Below, one piece after another: positions 34,058 to 41,653 of a stretch of 64,000 nucleotides of DNA. Every line of letters starts with the position of its first letter. Within the stretch, counting starts at the first letter, position 1. The notes beneath the pieces were generated by a model. The model was not told where the DNA came from, searched no databases, and saw only the letters and a program-made list of their open reading frames with translations. A program made the translations under genes and the position numbers. The stretch comes from JALEFZ01 sp038527485 (GTDB lineage: Bacteria; Bacteroidota; Bacteroidia; J057), in assembly GCA_038527485.1 (NCBI GenBank), contig JBCBFT010000019.1:17754-81753 (forward strand), in the 5' to 3' direction.

Positions 34058-34213
34058 TTAGGGAAGCACAGTGAGCGCTTCTGTAGCAAAATCATGGACA
34101 GCTATCGCTTGGTTCGCCTCCCACATCATCATGCCTGCACCCGCAATAGCACCCAGTGCCAATCCTAGCAAAGCAATACCGAGCCATCTTTTCTTTGTCA
34201 TTTTCATTTTCAT
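34058..34213 (-). CDS. small membrane protein with glycine-rich helix
   Basis: A 51-residue frame from ATG 34213. One membrane helix (WLGIALLGLALGAIAGAGMMM) follows a short basic N-terminus (MKMKMTKKR), with a ~20-residue tail outside. The helix has Gly/Ala at small-xxx-small spacing, suggesting self-association. The longer frame to 34279 adds an unlikely leader. A terminator 85 bases downstream in the same orientation supports expression. No family recognised. Confidence 0.55.
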   Translation of the reverse strand: MKMKMTKKRWLGIALLGLALGAIAGAGMMMWEANQAIAVHDFATEALTVLP

Positions 34214-34355
34214 TTGATCATTAGTGTTTATCAACATTCTTTCATACGTCAATAAACACAAGATGGTGGTCCCAATCATCCCTCTATTAGCAAGCGTGCG
34301 ACTGAGAAGGAAAAGTGTGTAGCTAAAAGAAGCTAGGAGACGTATATATCAATCG

Positions 34356-35291
34356 CTATTCCTTGAAATTCAACGTAAGTCCCACGGTCAGAATGTGTTG
34401 AAACTGCGTACGTGGACCTTTTCCGTCAGGCGTTCCGTCTCCATTTCTGTCGATGGCAAACAAGATGTCATCATCGTAGATCAGGTTGGTCGCAAAGCTG
34501 ACAGCGAGGAAATCGTTGACTTTCATCGTTGTGAGCGTCTCCCAATTCACGTCGATATTGCCGAAATTCTCTAAGTAATTGGCAAAGAAATTAGCCGTAG
34601 ATTGAAAGAGGACGTTTTTGACTACCTCTTGCTTGAGCTTTACTGTTAAGTTTGAACCAAGCTCAAACCGTGCAGGTCCCGTTGTGATTTCCTGTGGAAT
34701 GAAATTGGGACGTAAGTTCTCGTCTGCTACGATGGTAATCTTTGCGTTGACGGGGGTATAATAAAAAGATAAATTTTCGGAGGGTTGATAATCAATACCC
34801 ACACCAAAGTTGAGATAGGCAGGGGAAAGGAATCGAGAGATGAGTGTGGCGGAATCCTCATTCGTAGGAAAAGCAGGATTGAACTCAAAACCTTCGTCAA
34901 ATTGAGAACGGAAATTGAGCTGAGCTGCGATCAGGAGCTTTTCTGCGAGAGGTGCGCCATACTTTGAGGTGAATTCAATTCGGTCTTCATTTTTCAGGAA
35001 GACCCCCTCTCTTCCCTGACGCAGCAAGCCATAGGCCAAAGCCAACTCATTGGTCCATTGACTCTTCTTCTTGTAGTTCGCAAATAAATTGAGGCGACCC
35101 GAAACAGCCTGTGAGGGCAGCGCACCTGCTTGCCAATAGGTACTGTATCCCGTATTTGAAAAACCGATACTGGCAACCCCACCTGAAGTCCAATAGCTGG
35201 TATCTTTAAGAGCGGCATCTGGTGTTTCTTGAGCAGAAAGTGAAAACCCTAAGCCTAGGATTATGCACATAAACAAGGCGTACTTTTTCAT
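34356..35291 (-). CDS. DUF3078 outer-membrane-associated protein
   Basis: A 311-residue protein with a signal peptide (residues 1-20, ending LSAQ). It carries the DUF3078 pattern 'YWTSGGVASIGFSNTGYSTYWQAGA' near the N-terminus, 'NELALAYGLLRQG' and a run of barrel-like strands to 'LTVGLTLNFKE', with typical terminal hydrophobic-charged ending. The family is Bacteroidota-specific and of unknown function; the strand pattern suggests an outer membrane beta-barrel. It stands alone, divergent from the nuo genes. Confidence 0.88.
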   Translation of the reverse strand: MKKYALFMCIILGLGFSLSAQETPDAALKDTSYWTSGGVASIGFSNTGYSTYWQAGALPSQAVSGRLNLFANYKKKSQWTNELALAYGLLRQGREGVFLKNEDRIEFTSKYGAPLAEKLLIAAQLNFRSQFDEGFEFNPAFPTNEDSATLISRFLSPAYLNFGVGIDYQPSENLSFYYTPVNAKITIVADENLRPNFIPQEITTGPARFELGSNLTVKLKQEVVKNVLFQSTANFFANYLENFGNIDVNWETLTTMKVNDFLAVSFATNLIYDDDILFAIDRNGDGTPDGKGPRTQFQHILTVGLTLNFKE

Positions 35292-35522
35292 ACTGGTCTA
35301 GCGGTTTGATGTTTTTGTCAGTGAATGATCGATCATGATGTCAGTAGGTGAGCATCCCAATAGATCTTAAAAAGGATTAAGTTTTAGTTGTCTGTGGCGA
35401 AAGTAGGATAAAAAAGTGTTTTGGCGATCTGAAAATCTGGTTTTCTGAGTTGCATGTTCTACTTTTACAATGCGATTGAGACAATCCGTAAGCGCATATG
35501 TCACTTCTTTTAAAAAAATGAA

Positions 35523-36050
35523 ATGGATCTCTTGCTGGTAGATACCGTACAAGTAAGCACCTTTGGGCAAGCACTTCTCTATATTATCGGGGGAAGTTTG
35601 TTTGTCTTGCTAGGGCTAGGTGTCGCCAAACTTCTGGGACCGGACCGTCCCAATCCTGAAAAACTTAGCTCTTATGAATGTGGAGAGGATACCATTGGCG
35701 ACAGCACGCTTCAGTTCAACATGCGTTTTTATGTGATTGCTTTGATTTTCTTGATTTTCGAAGTAGAGATTTTGTTCCTATTCCCGTGGTCTACAGTATA
35801 TGCGAAAGTGGAATGGATTCAAGCTTATCCTCAATGGGGGATCGTCGCAGCGGTAGAAATGGTGCTCTTTGTGATCATTCTGGTGGCAGGTCTTGCCTAT
35901 GCTTGGGTTCATGGAGATTTGGACTGGATCAAGCCACAACCGATTACTCCCCAGAGCCCTCAAGCACTTGCTGAGGATCTCTATCAGCAGGTAAATGAAA
36001 AATATGCAGGAACAAAGGCGCCAGGGAAAACCACAGCCCCTTCTGCATGA
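35523..36050 (+). CDS. nuoA: NADH-quinone oxidoreductase subunit A
   Basis: A 175-residue membrane protein with three helices (residues ~12-34, ~66-88, ~100-125) and the invariant segment 'NPEKLSSYECGEDTIG' (loop with the Cys of the A/ND3 subunit), then 'FYVIALIFLIFEVEILFLFPWS' with the conserved acidic pair. It links the membrane arm of complex I to the quinone site. The 175 residues exceed the usual 115-140 because of a C-terminal extension rich in Pro, Gln and Ala (from ~140). It is followed 18 bases later by nuoB. Confidence 0.95.
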   Translation: MDLLLVDTVQVSTFGQALLYIIGGSLFVLLGLGVAKLLGPDRPNPEKLSSYECGEDTIGDSTLQFNMRFYVIALIFLIFEVEILFLFPWSTVYAKVEWIQAYPQWGIVAAVEMVLFVIILVAGLAYAWVHGDLDWIKPQPITPQSPQALAEDLYQQVNEKYAGTKAPGKTTAPSA

Positions 36051-36068
36051 CTTCTGTGAATATTCGTT

Positions 36069-36587
36069 ATGGGTTTATTAGATCATAAAACAGGCGAAGG
36101 CCGCATCGTCATTACCAAAGTAGATGATCTGCTCAACTGGGCGAAACTCTCTTCTTTATGGCCGATGGGCTTCGGACTGGCTTGTTGTGCCATCGAGATG
36201 ATGGCGACCAATGCGAGCCACTATGACCTGGATCGGATGGGCGTATTTCCCCGTCCTAGCCCTCGCCAATCCGACGTCATGATTGTCGCAGGTACCGTCA
36301 CTTTCAAGATGGCCGACAGGGTGCGCCGCCTCTATGAACAGATGGCAGAGCCGCGCTATGTGATTTCTATGGGCTCCTGCTCCAACTGTGGGGGACCTTA
36401 CTGGGAACACGGATACCATGTCGTCAAAGGAGTGGATCGCGTGATCCCTGTAGATGTATATGTGCCAGGTTGCCCTCCTAGACCCGAAGCCTTGATTGGA
36501 GGCATCATCAAGTTGCAAGAGAAAATCAGGGGCGAAAGTCTATTTTTACCAAAAATGGAAAAAGAAGAACCTACTCAACGTAAGTGA
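36069..36587 (+). CDS. nuoB: NADH-quinone oxidoreductase subunit B
   Basis: A 172-residue protein. The tandem cysteines 'FGLACCAIEMMA' (Cys39/Cys40), Cys104 in 'GSCSNCGGPYW' and Cys135 in 'VPGCPPRPEA' provide the four ligands of the N2 [4Fe-4S] cluster, the last electron carrier before quinone. No signal or membrane helix; it sits on the membrane arm of complex I. The stop is one base before the nuoC start, so translation is probably coupled. Confidence 0.96.
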   Translation: MGLLDHKTGEGRIVITKVDDLLNWAKLSSLWPMGFGLACCAIEMMATNASHYDLDRMGVFPRPSPRQSDVMIVAGTVTFKMADRVRRLYEQMAEPRYVISMGSCSNCGGPYWEHGYHVVKGVDRVIPVDVYVPGCPPRPEALIGGIIKLQEKIRGESLFLPKMEKEEPTQRK

Positions 36588-36588
36588 T

Positions 36589-37098
36589 ATGCTGACATTT
36601 CCCCAAATGCTTGAAATCCTGCAAGAGGAGTTTCCCGAAAATGTCATCCTCGAAGCATCAAGTGAGGTCAAGCAACCCTGGATTCAAATCCAGGTAGGAG
36701 AAATTGAGCGATTCTCTACCTTCCTTCTCCATGATCCTCGGTTCTATTTTGACTTTCTCAACTGCTTGAGTGGGGTAGACAAAGGAAAAGATGCACAAGA
36801 ATTAGAGGTGATCTATCATTTGACCTCTATGATTCATGAGCATCAATTGGTCCTGAAGGTGATTGTCCTCAAGACGTCATCTGAGGATCGAGATATAAAG
36901 CCCACAGTCCCCTCTGTAGCAGGTGTGTGGCGTGCAGCCGATTGGCATGAGCGCGAGGCTTATGACATGCTAGGCATCTACTTTGAAGGACATCCCGACA
37001 TGCGACGAATTCTCATGCCAGAGGACTGGCCAGGACATCCTTTACGCAAGGACTATGAAAATCCCGACACCTACCACAACATCAAGGTGGATTATTAG
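36589..37098 (+). CDS. nuoC: NADH-quinone oxidoreductase subunit C
   Basis: A 169-residue protein, start ATG 36589 one base after the nuoB stop. The 30-kDa subunit signature is present: 'VPSVAGVWRAADWHEREAYDMLGIYFEGHPDMRRILMPEDWPGHPLRKDY' spread over residues ~120-160. It forms part of the hydrophilic connecting arm with NuoD. NuoD and the other subunits (E-N) are not in this window, and the next gene is on the opposite strand, so the complex I genes are split into at least two loci. Confidence 0.95.
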   Translation: MLTFPQMLEILQEEFPENVILEASSEVKQPWIQIQVGEIERFSTFLLHDPRFYFDFLNCLSGVDKGKDAQELEVIYHLTSMIHEHQLVLKVIVLKTSSEDRDIKPTVPSVAGVWRAADWHEREAYDMLGIYFEGHPDMRRILMPEDWPGHPLRKDYENPDTYHNIKVDY

Positions 37099-37112
37099 CA
37101 GACATCGGGGTT

Positions 37113-37997
37113 CTACTCCTCCTCCAGCATTGTTCGATACTTCTCAAATTCTACTTTTCGCTCATCCTTTACTTCAGGATAGTGCATATCGAGTTGTCGC
37201 ATATGCTGTAGGATCGTCTCGCATACGATGAGGCGCATATTCCGCTTATCATCAGCTGGTATCACATACCAAGGAGATTCTGGTGTAGCTGTAGCATTGA
37301 TACAATCCTCATAGGCAGTCTGATAAGCATCCCAATGCTGGCGTTCTTTTACATCGTGTTCAGAAAACTTCCAGTTTTTTGAAGGAGTATTCAAACGATC
37401 GAGGAATCGAGCTTTCTGTTCGTCCTTCGAGAGATGAAGGAAAAATTTGATGACTTGTGTGCCGTTTCGATGAAGGAAGGTTTCGAACTGTCGTATATCT
37501 TGATAACGCTGCTGCCAGACTTGATCGATATCTTGGATATGCTCTGCAGGGATGCGCTGTCCGTGCGTCAAAATCCCTGGATGAACCTTGACAACGAGTA
37601 CTTCTTCATAATAAGAGCGATTGAAAATGCCGATTTTTCCACGTTGAGGCAGCCGCTTAGTTGTACGCCAGAGGTAGTCGTGTTCGAGCTCCTCTTCGCT
37701 CGGTTTTTTGAAGGCATGAACCACCACACCATGTGGATTAATGCCTGACATGACCCTCCGAATCGTCCCATCTTTTCCTGCAGCATCCATCGCTTGAAAG
37801 ACCAATAAAAGCGAATATTTATTGTGAGCATACATCATATTTTGGAGGTCATCTATCTCGTTTTGATAGTCTTCCAACAAGCGCTTATAGTCTTTTTTAT
37901 TTTCGTAAAACGGGGTGGTTTGGGTAGAGCGTTTACCTACCTTAAAAGCTTCACTTCCATCCAAGCGAAATGGGGCGAGTGGTATTTTTATGTTCAT
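37113..37997 (-). CDS. ppk2: polyphosphate kinase 2 family protein
   Basis: A 294-residue protein with the P-loop kinase core of PPK2: Walker A region 'LLLVFQAMDAAGKDGTIRRVM' (residues ~63-83), Walker B 'GIFNRSYYEEVLV' (with the N-R-S-Y-Y-E pattern), and the lid 'FFLHLSKDEQKARFLDRL'. PPK2 enzymes transfer phosphate between polyphosphate and nucleoside mono- or diphosphates; the class is not decidable here. It ends only 14 bases from the nuoC stop, convergently, and its promoter shares the long AT-rich gap with the rhodopsin gene. Confidence 0.9.
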   Translation of the reverse strand: MNIKIPLAPFRLDGSEAFKVGKRSTQTTPFYENKKDYKRLLEDYQNEIDDLQNMMYAHNKYSLLLVFQAMDAAGKDGTIRRVMSGINPHGVVVHAFKKPSEEELEHDYLWRTTKRLPQRGKIGIFNRSYYEEVLVVKVHPGILTHGQRIPAEHIQDIDQVWQQRYQDIRQFETFLHRNGTQVIKFFLHLSKDEQKARFLDRLNTPSKNWKFSEHDVKERQHWDAYQTAYEDCINATATPESPWYVIPADDKRNMRLIVCETILQHMRQLDMHYPEVKDERKVEFEKYRTMLEEE

Positions 37998-38508
37998 AAA
38001 AAGGATTAAAATTTAGGCTTAAGGACAAAAAAATCGACTAAAAATTGAAGAATTTCAGCCAATTTTTCTTGTCAGGAATTTGTTCATGCAAGAGAGAAAC
38101 GTGTGCTTTTAGACGATTTTGCATCAATACATGTAAATATGAAATTACATTTATGTTAATGATTATCAAGGGCCATTCTCACTTTTATGAAAAAACTCAG
38201 GCTTTCTCCTTGACATATTTGAATGTTTTTGTTTAGCTTTAAATTAAATTACTTAAACAGAATAGAAGCGCAAGCAATAAACTGCCCGAGTATTAGTTAT
38301 TTGTGATATATAAAATGTTCTATATATAGCCTTGATTAGTAGCTATTTATGAATACAATTCTTATATTCGAGAAAATAATATAAGAATATTCACTTTTCT
38401 TCAACCTTTTTATTGTTGCGCTGTTTTGGCTATATTGATAAACGAAAAGATACTTAATAAGGCACGATTATTACATTACATATTTGTTAACCAACATCAC
38501 ACGTTATT
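37998..38508. other. AT-rich intergenic region between PPK2 and the rhodopsin gene
   Basis: 511 bases without a supported coding frame. It must hold the divergent promoters of PPK2 and the rhodopsin gene. A TTGACA at 38210-38215 followed by TAGCTTTA at 38234 is a possible promoter for the rhodopsin, but no perfect Bacteroidota consensus is present. An 11-bp inverted repeat lies at 38358-38388. Confidence 0.5.
38358..38388. promoter_or_regulatory. perfect 11-bp inverted repeat upstream of the rhodopsin gene
   Basis: ATTCTTATATT (38358-38368) and its exact complement (38378-38388) are separated by nine bases, 120 bases before the rhodopsin ATG. It is either an operator or a leader-RNA hairpin; all-AT/one-GC arms in an AT-rich region mean chance is possible but unlikely at this length. 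Confidence 0.55.
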
Positions 38509-39294
38509 ATGGATACTTTAAATTTCATCAGCTCGTTGTTAGCTGATCTTGGTAAAGGTGATGCTGTCGGCTTCACATTCTTTACAGGTTACATGTCAAT
38601 GTTTGCCGCTTCAGTGTTCTTTTTCTTTGAGCGTGGTCAAGTAGATGGAAAGTGGAAGACTTCACTTCTCGTTTCTGGTTTGATCACAATGATTGCTGCT
38701 GTACACTATTTCTACATGCGCGATTATTACCTCGAAGTATCAGCCGCTGCTGCTGAGGCTGGACGTGAACTAACGTTTGGAGAGTCTTCTCCTACTCAGT
38801 TCCGTTACATCGACTGGACACTGACTGTACCTTTGATGTGTGTAGAGTTCTTCTTGCTTCTTAAGCCTTATGGTGCTACTCAGGGTCTGATGTGGCGTCT
38901 GATTGGCTACAGTGTAGTGATGCTTGTTGCAGGGTATATTGGAGAGGCTATCCAGCCTGACCAGACGATCCTTTGGGGTATCATTTCTACACTAGGATAC
39001 GTAGGTATCGTATACGAAGCACAGTTTGGATCTGTGAAGAAGCTTGCCGACGCTTCTAACAACCCTGATGTATCTACAGCTGTACGTCTTCTCCGCAACT
39101 TCGTACTGGTTGGATGGGCAATCTACCCAATCGGTTACATGTTGATGCCAGGCAACTTGCTTGACGGAGTAGCTTTGAACATCGATTTGATCTACAACAT
39201 CGGTGACGCTGTAAACAAAATCGGATTTGGTTTGGTAGTCTACTCTGTAGCTATCTCTTCTACTAAGCGCGAGCGCGAAGCTGCTGCTGCATAA
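38509..39294 (+). CDS. proton-pumping microbial rhodopsin (xanthorhodopsin-like)
   Basis: A 261-residue seven-helix protein. Lys237 in 'IGDAVNKIGFGLVV' binds retinal, with counter-ion Asp233. Helix C reads 'RYIDWTLTVPLMCVEFF': Asp102 (proton acceptor), Thr106 and Glu113 (donor) form the DTE motif of outward proton pumps. Met110 sits at the spectral-tuning position and suggests green absorption. His66 matches the His that stabilises the acceptor in proteorhodopsin. Aligned through 'WGIIST', Gly157 lies where bacteriorhodopsin has Trp138 and xanthorhodopsin has Gly, opening a fenestration that could hold a carotenoid antenna. The retinal genes follow; a terminator separates them. Confidence 0.95.
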   Translation: MDTLNFISSLLADLGKGDAVGFTFFTGYMSMFAASVFFFFERGQVDGKWKTSLLVSGLITMIAAVHYFYMRDYYLEVSAAAAEAGRELTFGESSPTQFRYIDWTLTVPLMCVEFFLLLKPYGATQGLMWRLIGYSVVMLVAGYIGEAIQPDQTILWGIISTLGYVGIVYEAQFGSVKKLADASNNPDVSTAVRLLRNFVLVGWAIYPIGYMLMPGNLLDGVALNIDLIYNIGDAVNKIGFGLVVYSVAISSTKREREAAAA

Positions 39295-39326
39295 GAAGGT
39301 TAACCGAAACGGTTATTATGGACTAG

Positions 39327-39358
39327 AAGGCTCCGGTTTGGTCCGGGGCCTTTCTTTT
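39327..39358 (+). terminator. terminator after the rhodopsin gene
   Basis: A 10-bp stem (AAGGCTCCGG with CCGGGGCCTT, one G-T pair) with loop TTTGGT is followed by TCTTTT. A second small hairpin, TAACCG-AAA-CGGTTA, lies at 39301-39315. Together they would insulate a highly expressed rhodopsin message from crtY. Confidence 0.85.
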
Positions 39359-39429
39359 ACCCGCTTCTCTCACCTGTTCGATGGCTGCTGCCATCCCTCT
39401 ATCAGTATCATCTTCCAAACCTCTCGCTC

Positions 39430-40650
39430 ATGCACAAGGACTACGATTATATCATAGCTGGAGGAGGCTGTGCTGGTCTCAGTCTGGCCTATTACCTCAG
39501 CCAGAGCCGCCTTCAACATAAGCGCATTCTGATCCTGGATACCGAACCCAAAACCAGAAATGATAAGACATGGTGCTTCTGGTCAGATGATCCTGAAGAG
39601 ATTTATACCCAATCCCAAGTAAGCTGGTCCACCCTAAATGTTCACACCAACGAGGGAGACTACCAGCAATTCATTGGACCCTTTTCCTACAACTTCGTAA
39701 GCAGTCTGGATTTTTATCAGGAAAAATACGAAGCCATCAAGAAACTCCCGCAAATAGAGTTTGTCTATGAGCGTGTCCTGGCACTAGAGCCCCTACCCGA
39801 TGGGGGGAAAGTTGTCACAGACAAAGGAACTTATACCGCCTCTTATATCTTCAATAGCGTTTTATTTCCTCCCCAAAGACAGAAGGAAAGAGAGATCTTC
39901 CTCAAGCAGCACTTCTATGGATGGTATATACAGACAAAACAATCCTTTTTTAATCCCGAGGAAATGATCTTGATGGATTTTCGTATCCCCCAAGATGAAG
40001 ATGTACGCTTTGTATATGTACTCCCTGTCTCAGAAAATAAAGCACTCATCGAGTTTACCATCTTCTCTGAAGAAGAATGGGACAAAGAAACCTACAAAAA
40101 ACACCTGGAATCCTACCTCCAAACGTACTTCCCTACGTTAGAATTTGAAATCGATAGTGAAGAAATTGGCGTAATTCCGATGACGAATCGTCGATTCAAA
40201 CGCAAATTGAGCGAGCACATCATCAATATCGGCACCGCAGGTGGCGCGACGAAAGCCACCACAGGATACACGTTTCGACGTATTCAAAAGGAAGCCCAAG
40301 CGATTGTCAAGAGCCTAGAGGAAAAGGATAAACTAGAGTTACTCCCAGCGTCTTCTTTTAGATTTAAAGTATACGACAACCTCCTGCTATATATCATTCT
40401 GAAAAGAGGACATCTCGTCAGGATGATATTTGATCGCTTGTATAGAAGAAATGACTTTCGGACGATCTTACGTTTCCTCGAGGAGTCGACTAAGTTTCAT
40501 GAAGAACTTTGGCTCATGATCCGTCTTCCTTGGGCCCCTTTCTTAAGATCGATCAAAGACTATTATATCCTTCGTAAGCCTTTACCTAAAGCACCTATCC
40601 GATCCAGAAAAGCTGGTATGCATGAATCTAAGTTATCCTCAGACATATAG
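39430..40650 (+). CDS. crtY: lycopene beta-cyclase, CrtY type
   Basis: A 406-residue flavoprotein. 'YDYIIAGGGCAGLSLAYYLS' is the N-terminal dinucleotide-binding fold, 'RNDKTWCFWSDDP' is the CrtY-specific segment, and 'IGTAGGATKATTGYTFRRIQKEA' lies near the C-terminal part of the substrate pocket. It cyclises both ends of lycopene to beta-carotene, using FADH2 as a non-redox cofactor. It overlaps the blh gene by 29 bases, so both are made from one message. Beta-carotene then feeds the retinal-forming step. Confidence 0.92.
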   Translation: MHKDYDYIIAGGGCAGLSLAYYLSQSRLQHKRILILDTEPKTRNDKTWCFWSDDPEEIYTQSQVSWSTLNVHTNEGDYQQFIGPFSYNFVSSLDFYQEKYEAIKKLPQIEFVYERVLALEPLPDGGKVVTDKGTYTASYIFNSVLFPPQRQKEREIFLKQHFYGWYIQTKQSFFNPEEMILMDFRIPQDEDVRFVYVLPVSENKALIEFTIFSEEEWDKETYKKHLESYLQTYFPTLEFEIDSEEIGVIPMTNRRFKRKLSEHIINIGTAGGATKATTGYTFRRIQKEAQAIVKSLEEKDKLELLPASSFRFKVYDNLLLYIILKRGHLVRMIFDRLYRRNDFRTILRFLEESTKFHEELWLMIRLPWAPFLRSIKDYYILRKPLPKAPIRSRKAGMHESKLSSDI

Positions 40651-41563
40651 GACGATACTTTTCCTAACTATTCTATTGGGGACTGTTGCGCTTTCTTTGG
40701 ACCTGGGTTCATGGGAAGTAGGCATTTTCATCTTTTTCATGGTAGCTACAGGCATTCCGCATGGCGCAACAGACCATGTAGTCGATCGACATGTACAACA
40801 GGTAAACGGGCAAAAGTTCCACTGGGGAAGATTCTTATTCTATTACCTCGGTGCGATTCTGTTATATTCCCTTTGCTGGATCTTTCTCCCTCTTTTGAGT
40901 TTGGTCATCTTCCTTCTGATTTCGGCGTTTCATTTTGGTCAAAGTCAGTTACTACCGATGAGAATTGCGACAAACTCACCCTTTCGGCCTTTCCTGTATA
41001 TTTTGTGGGGGGGAATAGTCCTATGGGCAATCGTTGGATTTCATCCTGAAGCAAGCGGAGAAATATTAGGATCTTTGTTTGGAAGTGAAAATATCCACTG
41101 GGATATCTCGCTCGTGTATATGACCCTTGCTCCTGCATTTATCCTATGGTTTGTCCTGATGGTAACAGTCAGTCTACGAGATGCGCTCTCGATTAAATCG
41201 CTGGCTTGGGAGACCTTCAATTTGGTCCTACTTATTGCCATGAGCCATGAGCTTTCTCTCCTTATGAGCTTTGCCATTTATTTTGGACTTTGGCATTCTA
41301 TTGCCTCTATCTCCCATGAGATACACATCTTTAGGAAAGCGCACCCCCAGTTTTCTTGGAAATCATTTGTTCAAGATGCACTTCCATTCTCCTTGATTAG
41401 TTTTGGTGGTATCGCATTCTTATTATTCATCGCCCAAAGTATTCAGTCCTATATTTCTCCCTACCTCCTTTTCTTTATCGCCATATCTGTCCTGACTTTG
41501 CCTCACATGGTATTTATGGATCGGTTTTATCGCTTGCCCACCAAACAATCTTTGCCAGCCTAA
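40622..41563 (+). CDS. blh: beta-carotene 15,15'-dioxygenase, Brp/Blh family
   Basis: A 313-residue integral membrane protein with about eight to nine helices. Metal-binding histidines are in 'ATGIPHGATDHVV', 'SAFHFGQSQ' and 'FGLWHSIASISHEIHIF', the spacing typical of Brp/Blh enzymes that split beta-carotene with O2 into two retinals. The ATG overlaps the end of crtY in a different frame. Together with the rhodopsin this makes the chromophore pathway complete from lycopene on; earlier carotenoid genes (crtE, crtB, crtI) are not in the window. Confidence 0.93.
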   Translation: MNLSYPQTYRTILFLTILLGTVALSLDLGSWEVGIFIFFMVATGIPHGATDHVVDRHVQQVNGQKFHWGRFLFYYLGAILLYSLCWIFLPLLSLVIFLLISAFHFGQSQLLPMRIATNSPFRPFLYILWGGIVLWAIVGFHPEASGEILGSLFGSENIHWDISLVYMTLAPAFILWFVLMVTVSLRDALSIKSLAWETFNLVLLIAMSHELSLLMSFAIYFGLWHSIASISHEIHIFRKAHPQFSWKSFVQDALPFSLISFGGIAFLLFIAQSIQSYISPYLLFFIAISVLTLPHMVFMDRFYRLPTKQSLPA

Positions 41564-41653
41564 GTTTTTACAGACAGCTTCTAGGGGTAGTACACATTTA
41601 TCTGTGTATGAGCCTACCTACTTTTTGTACATCAATCCCAAAAGACTACTTAT

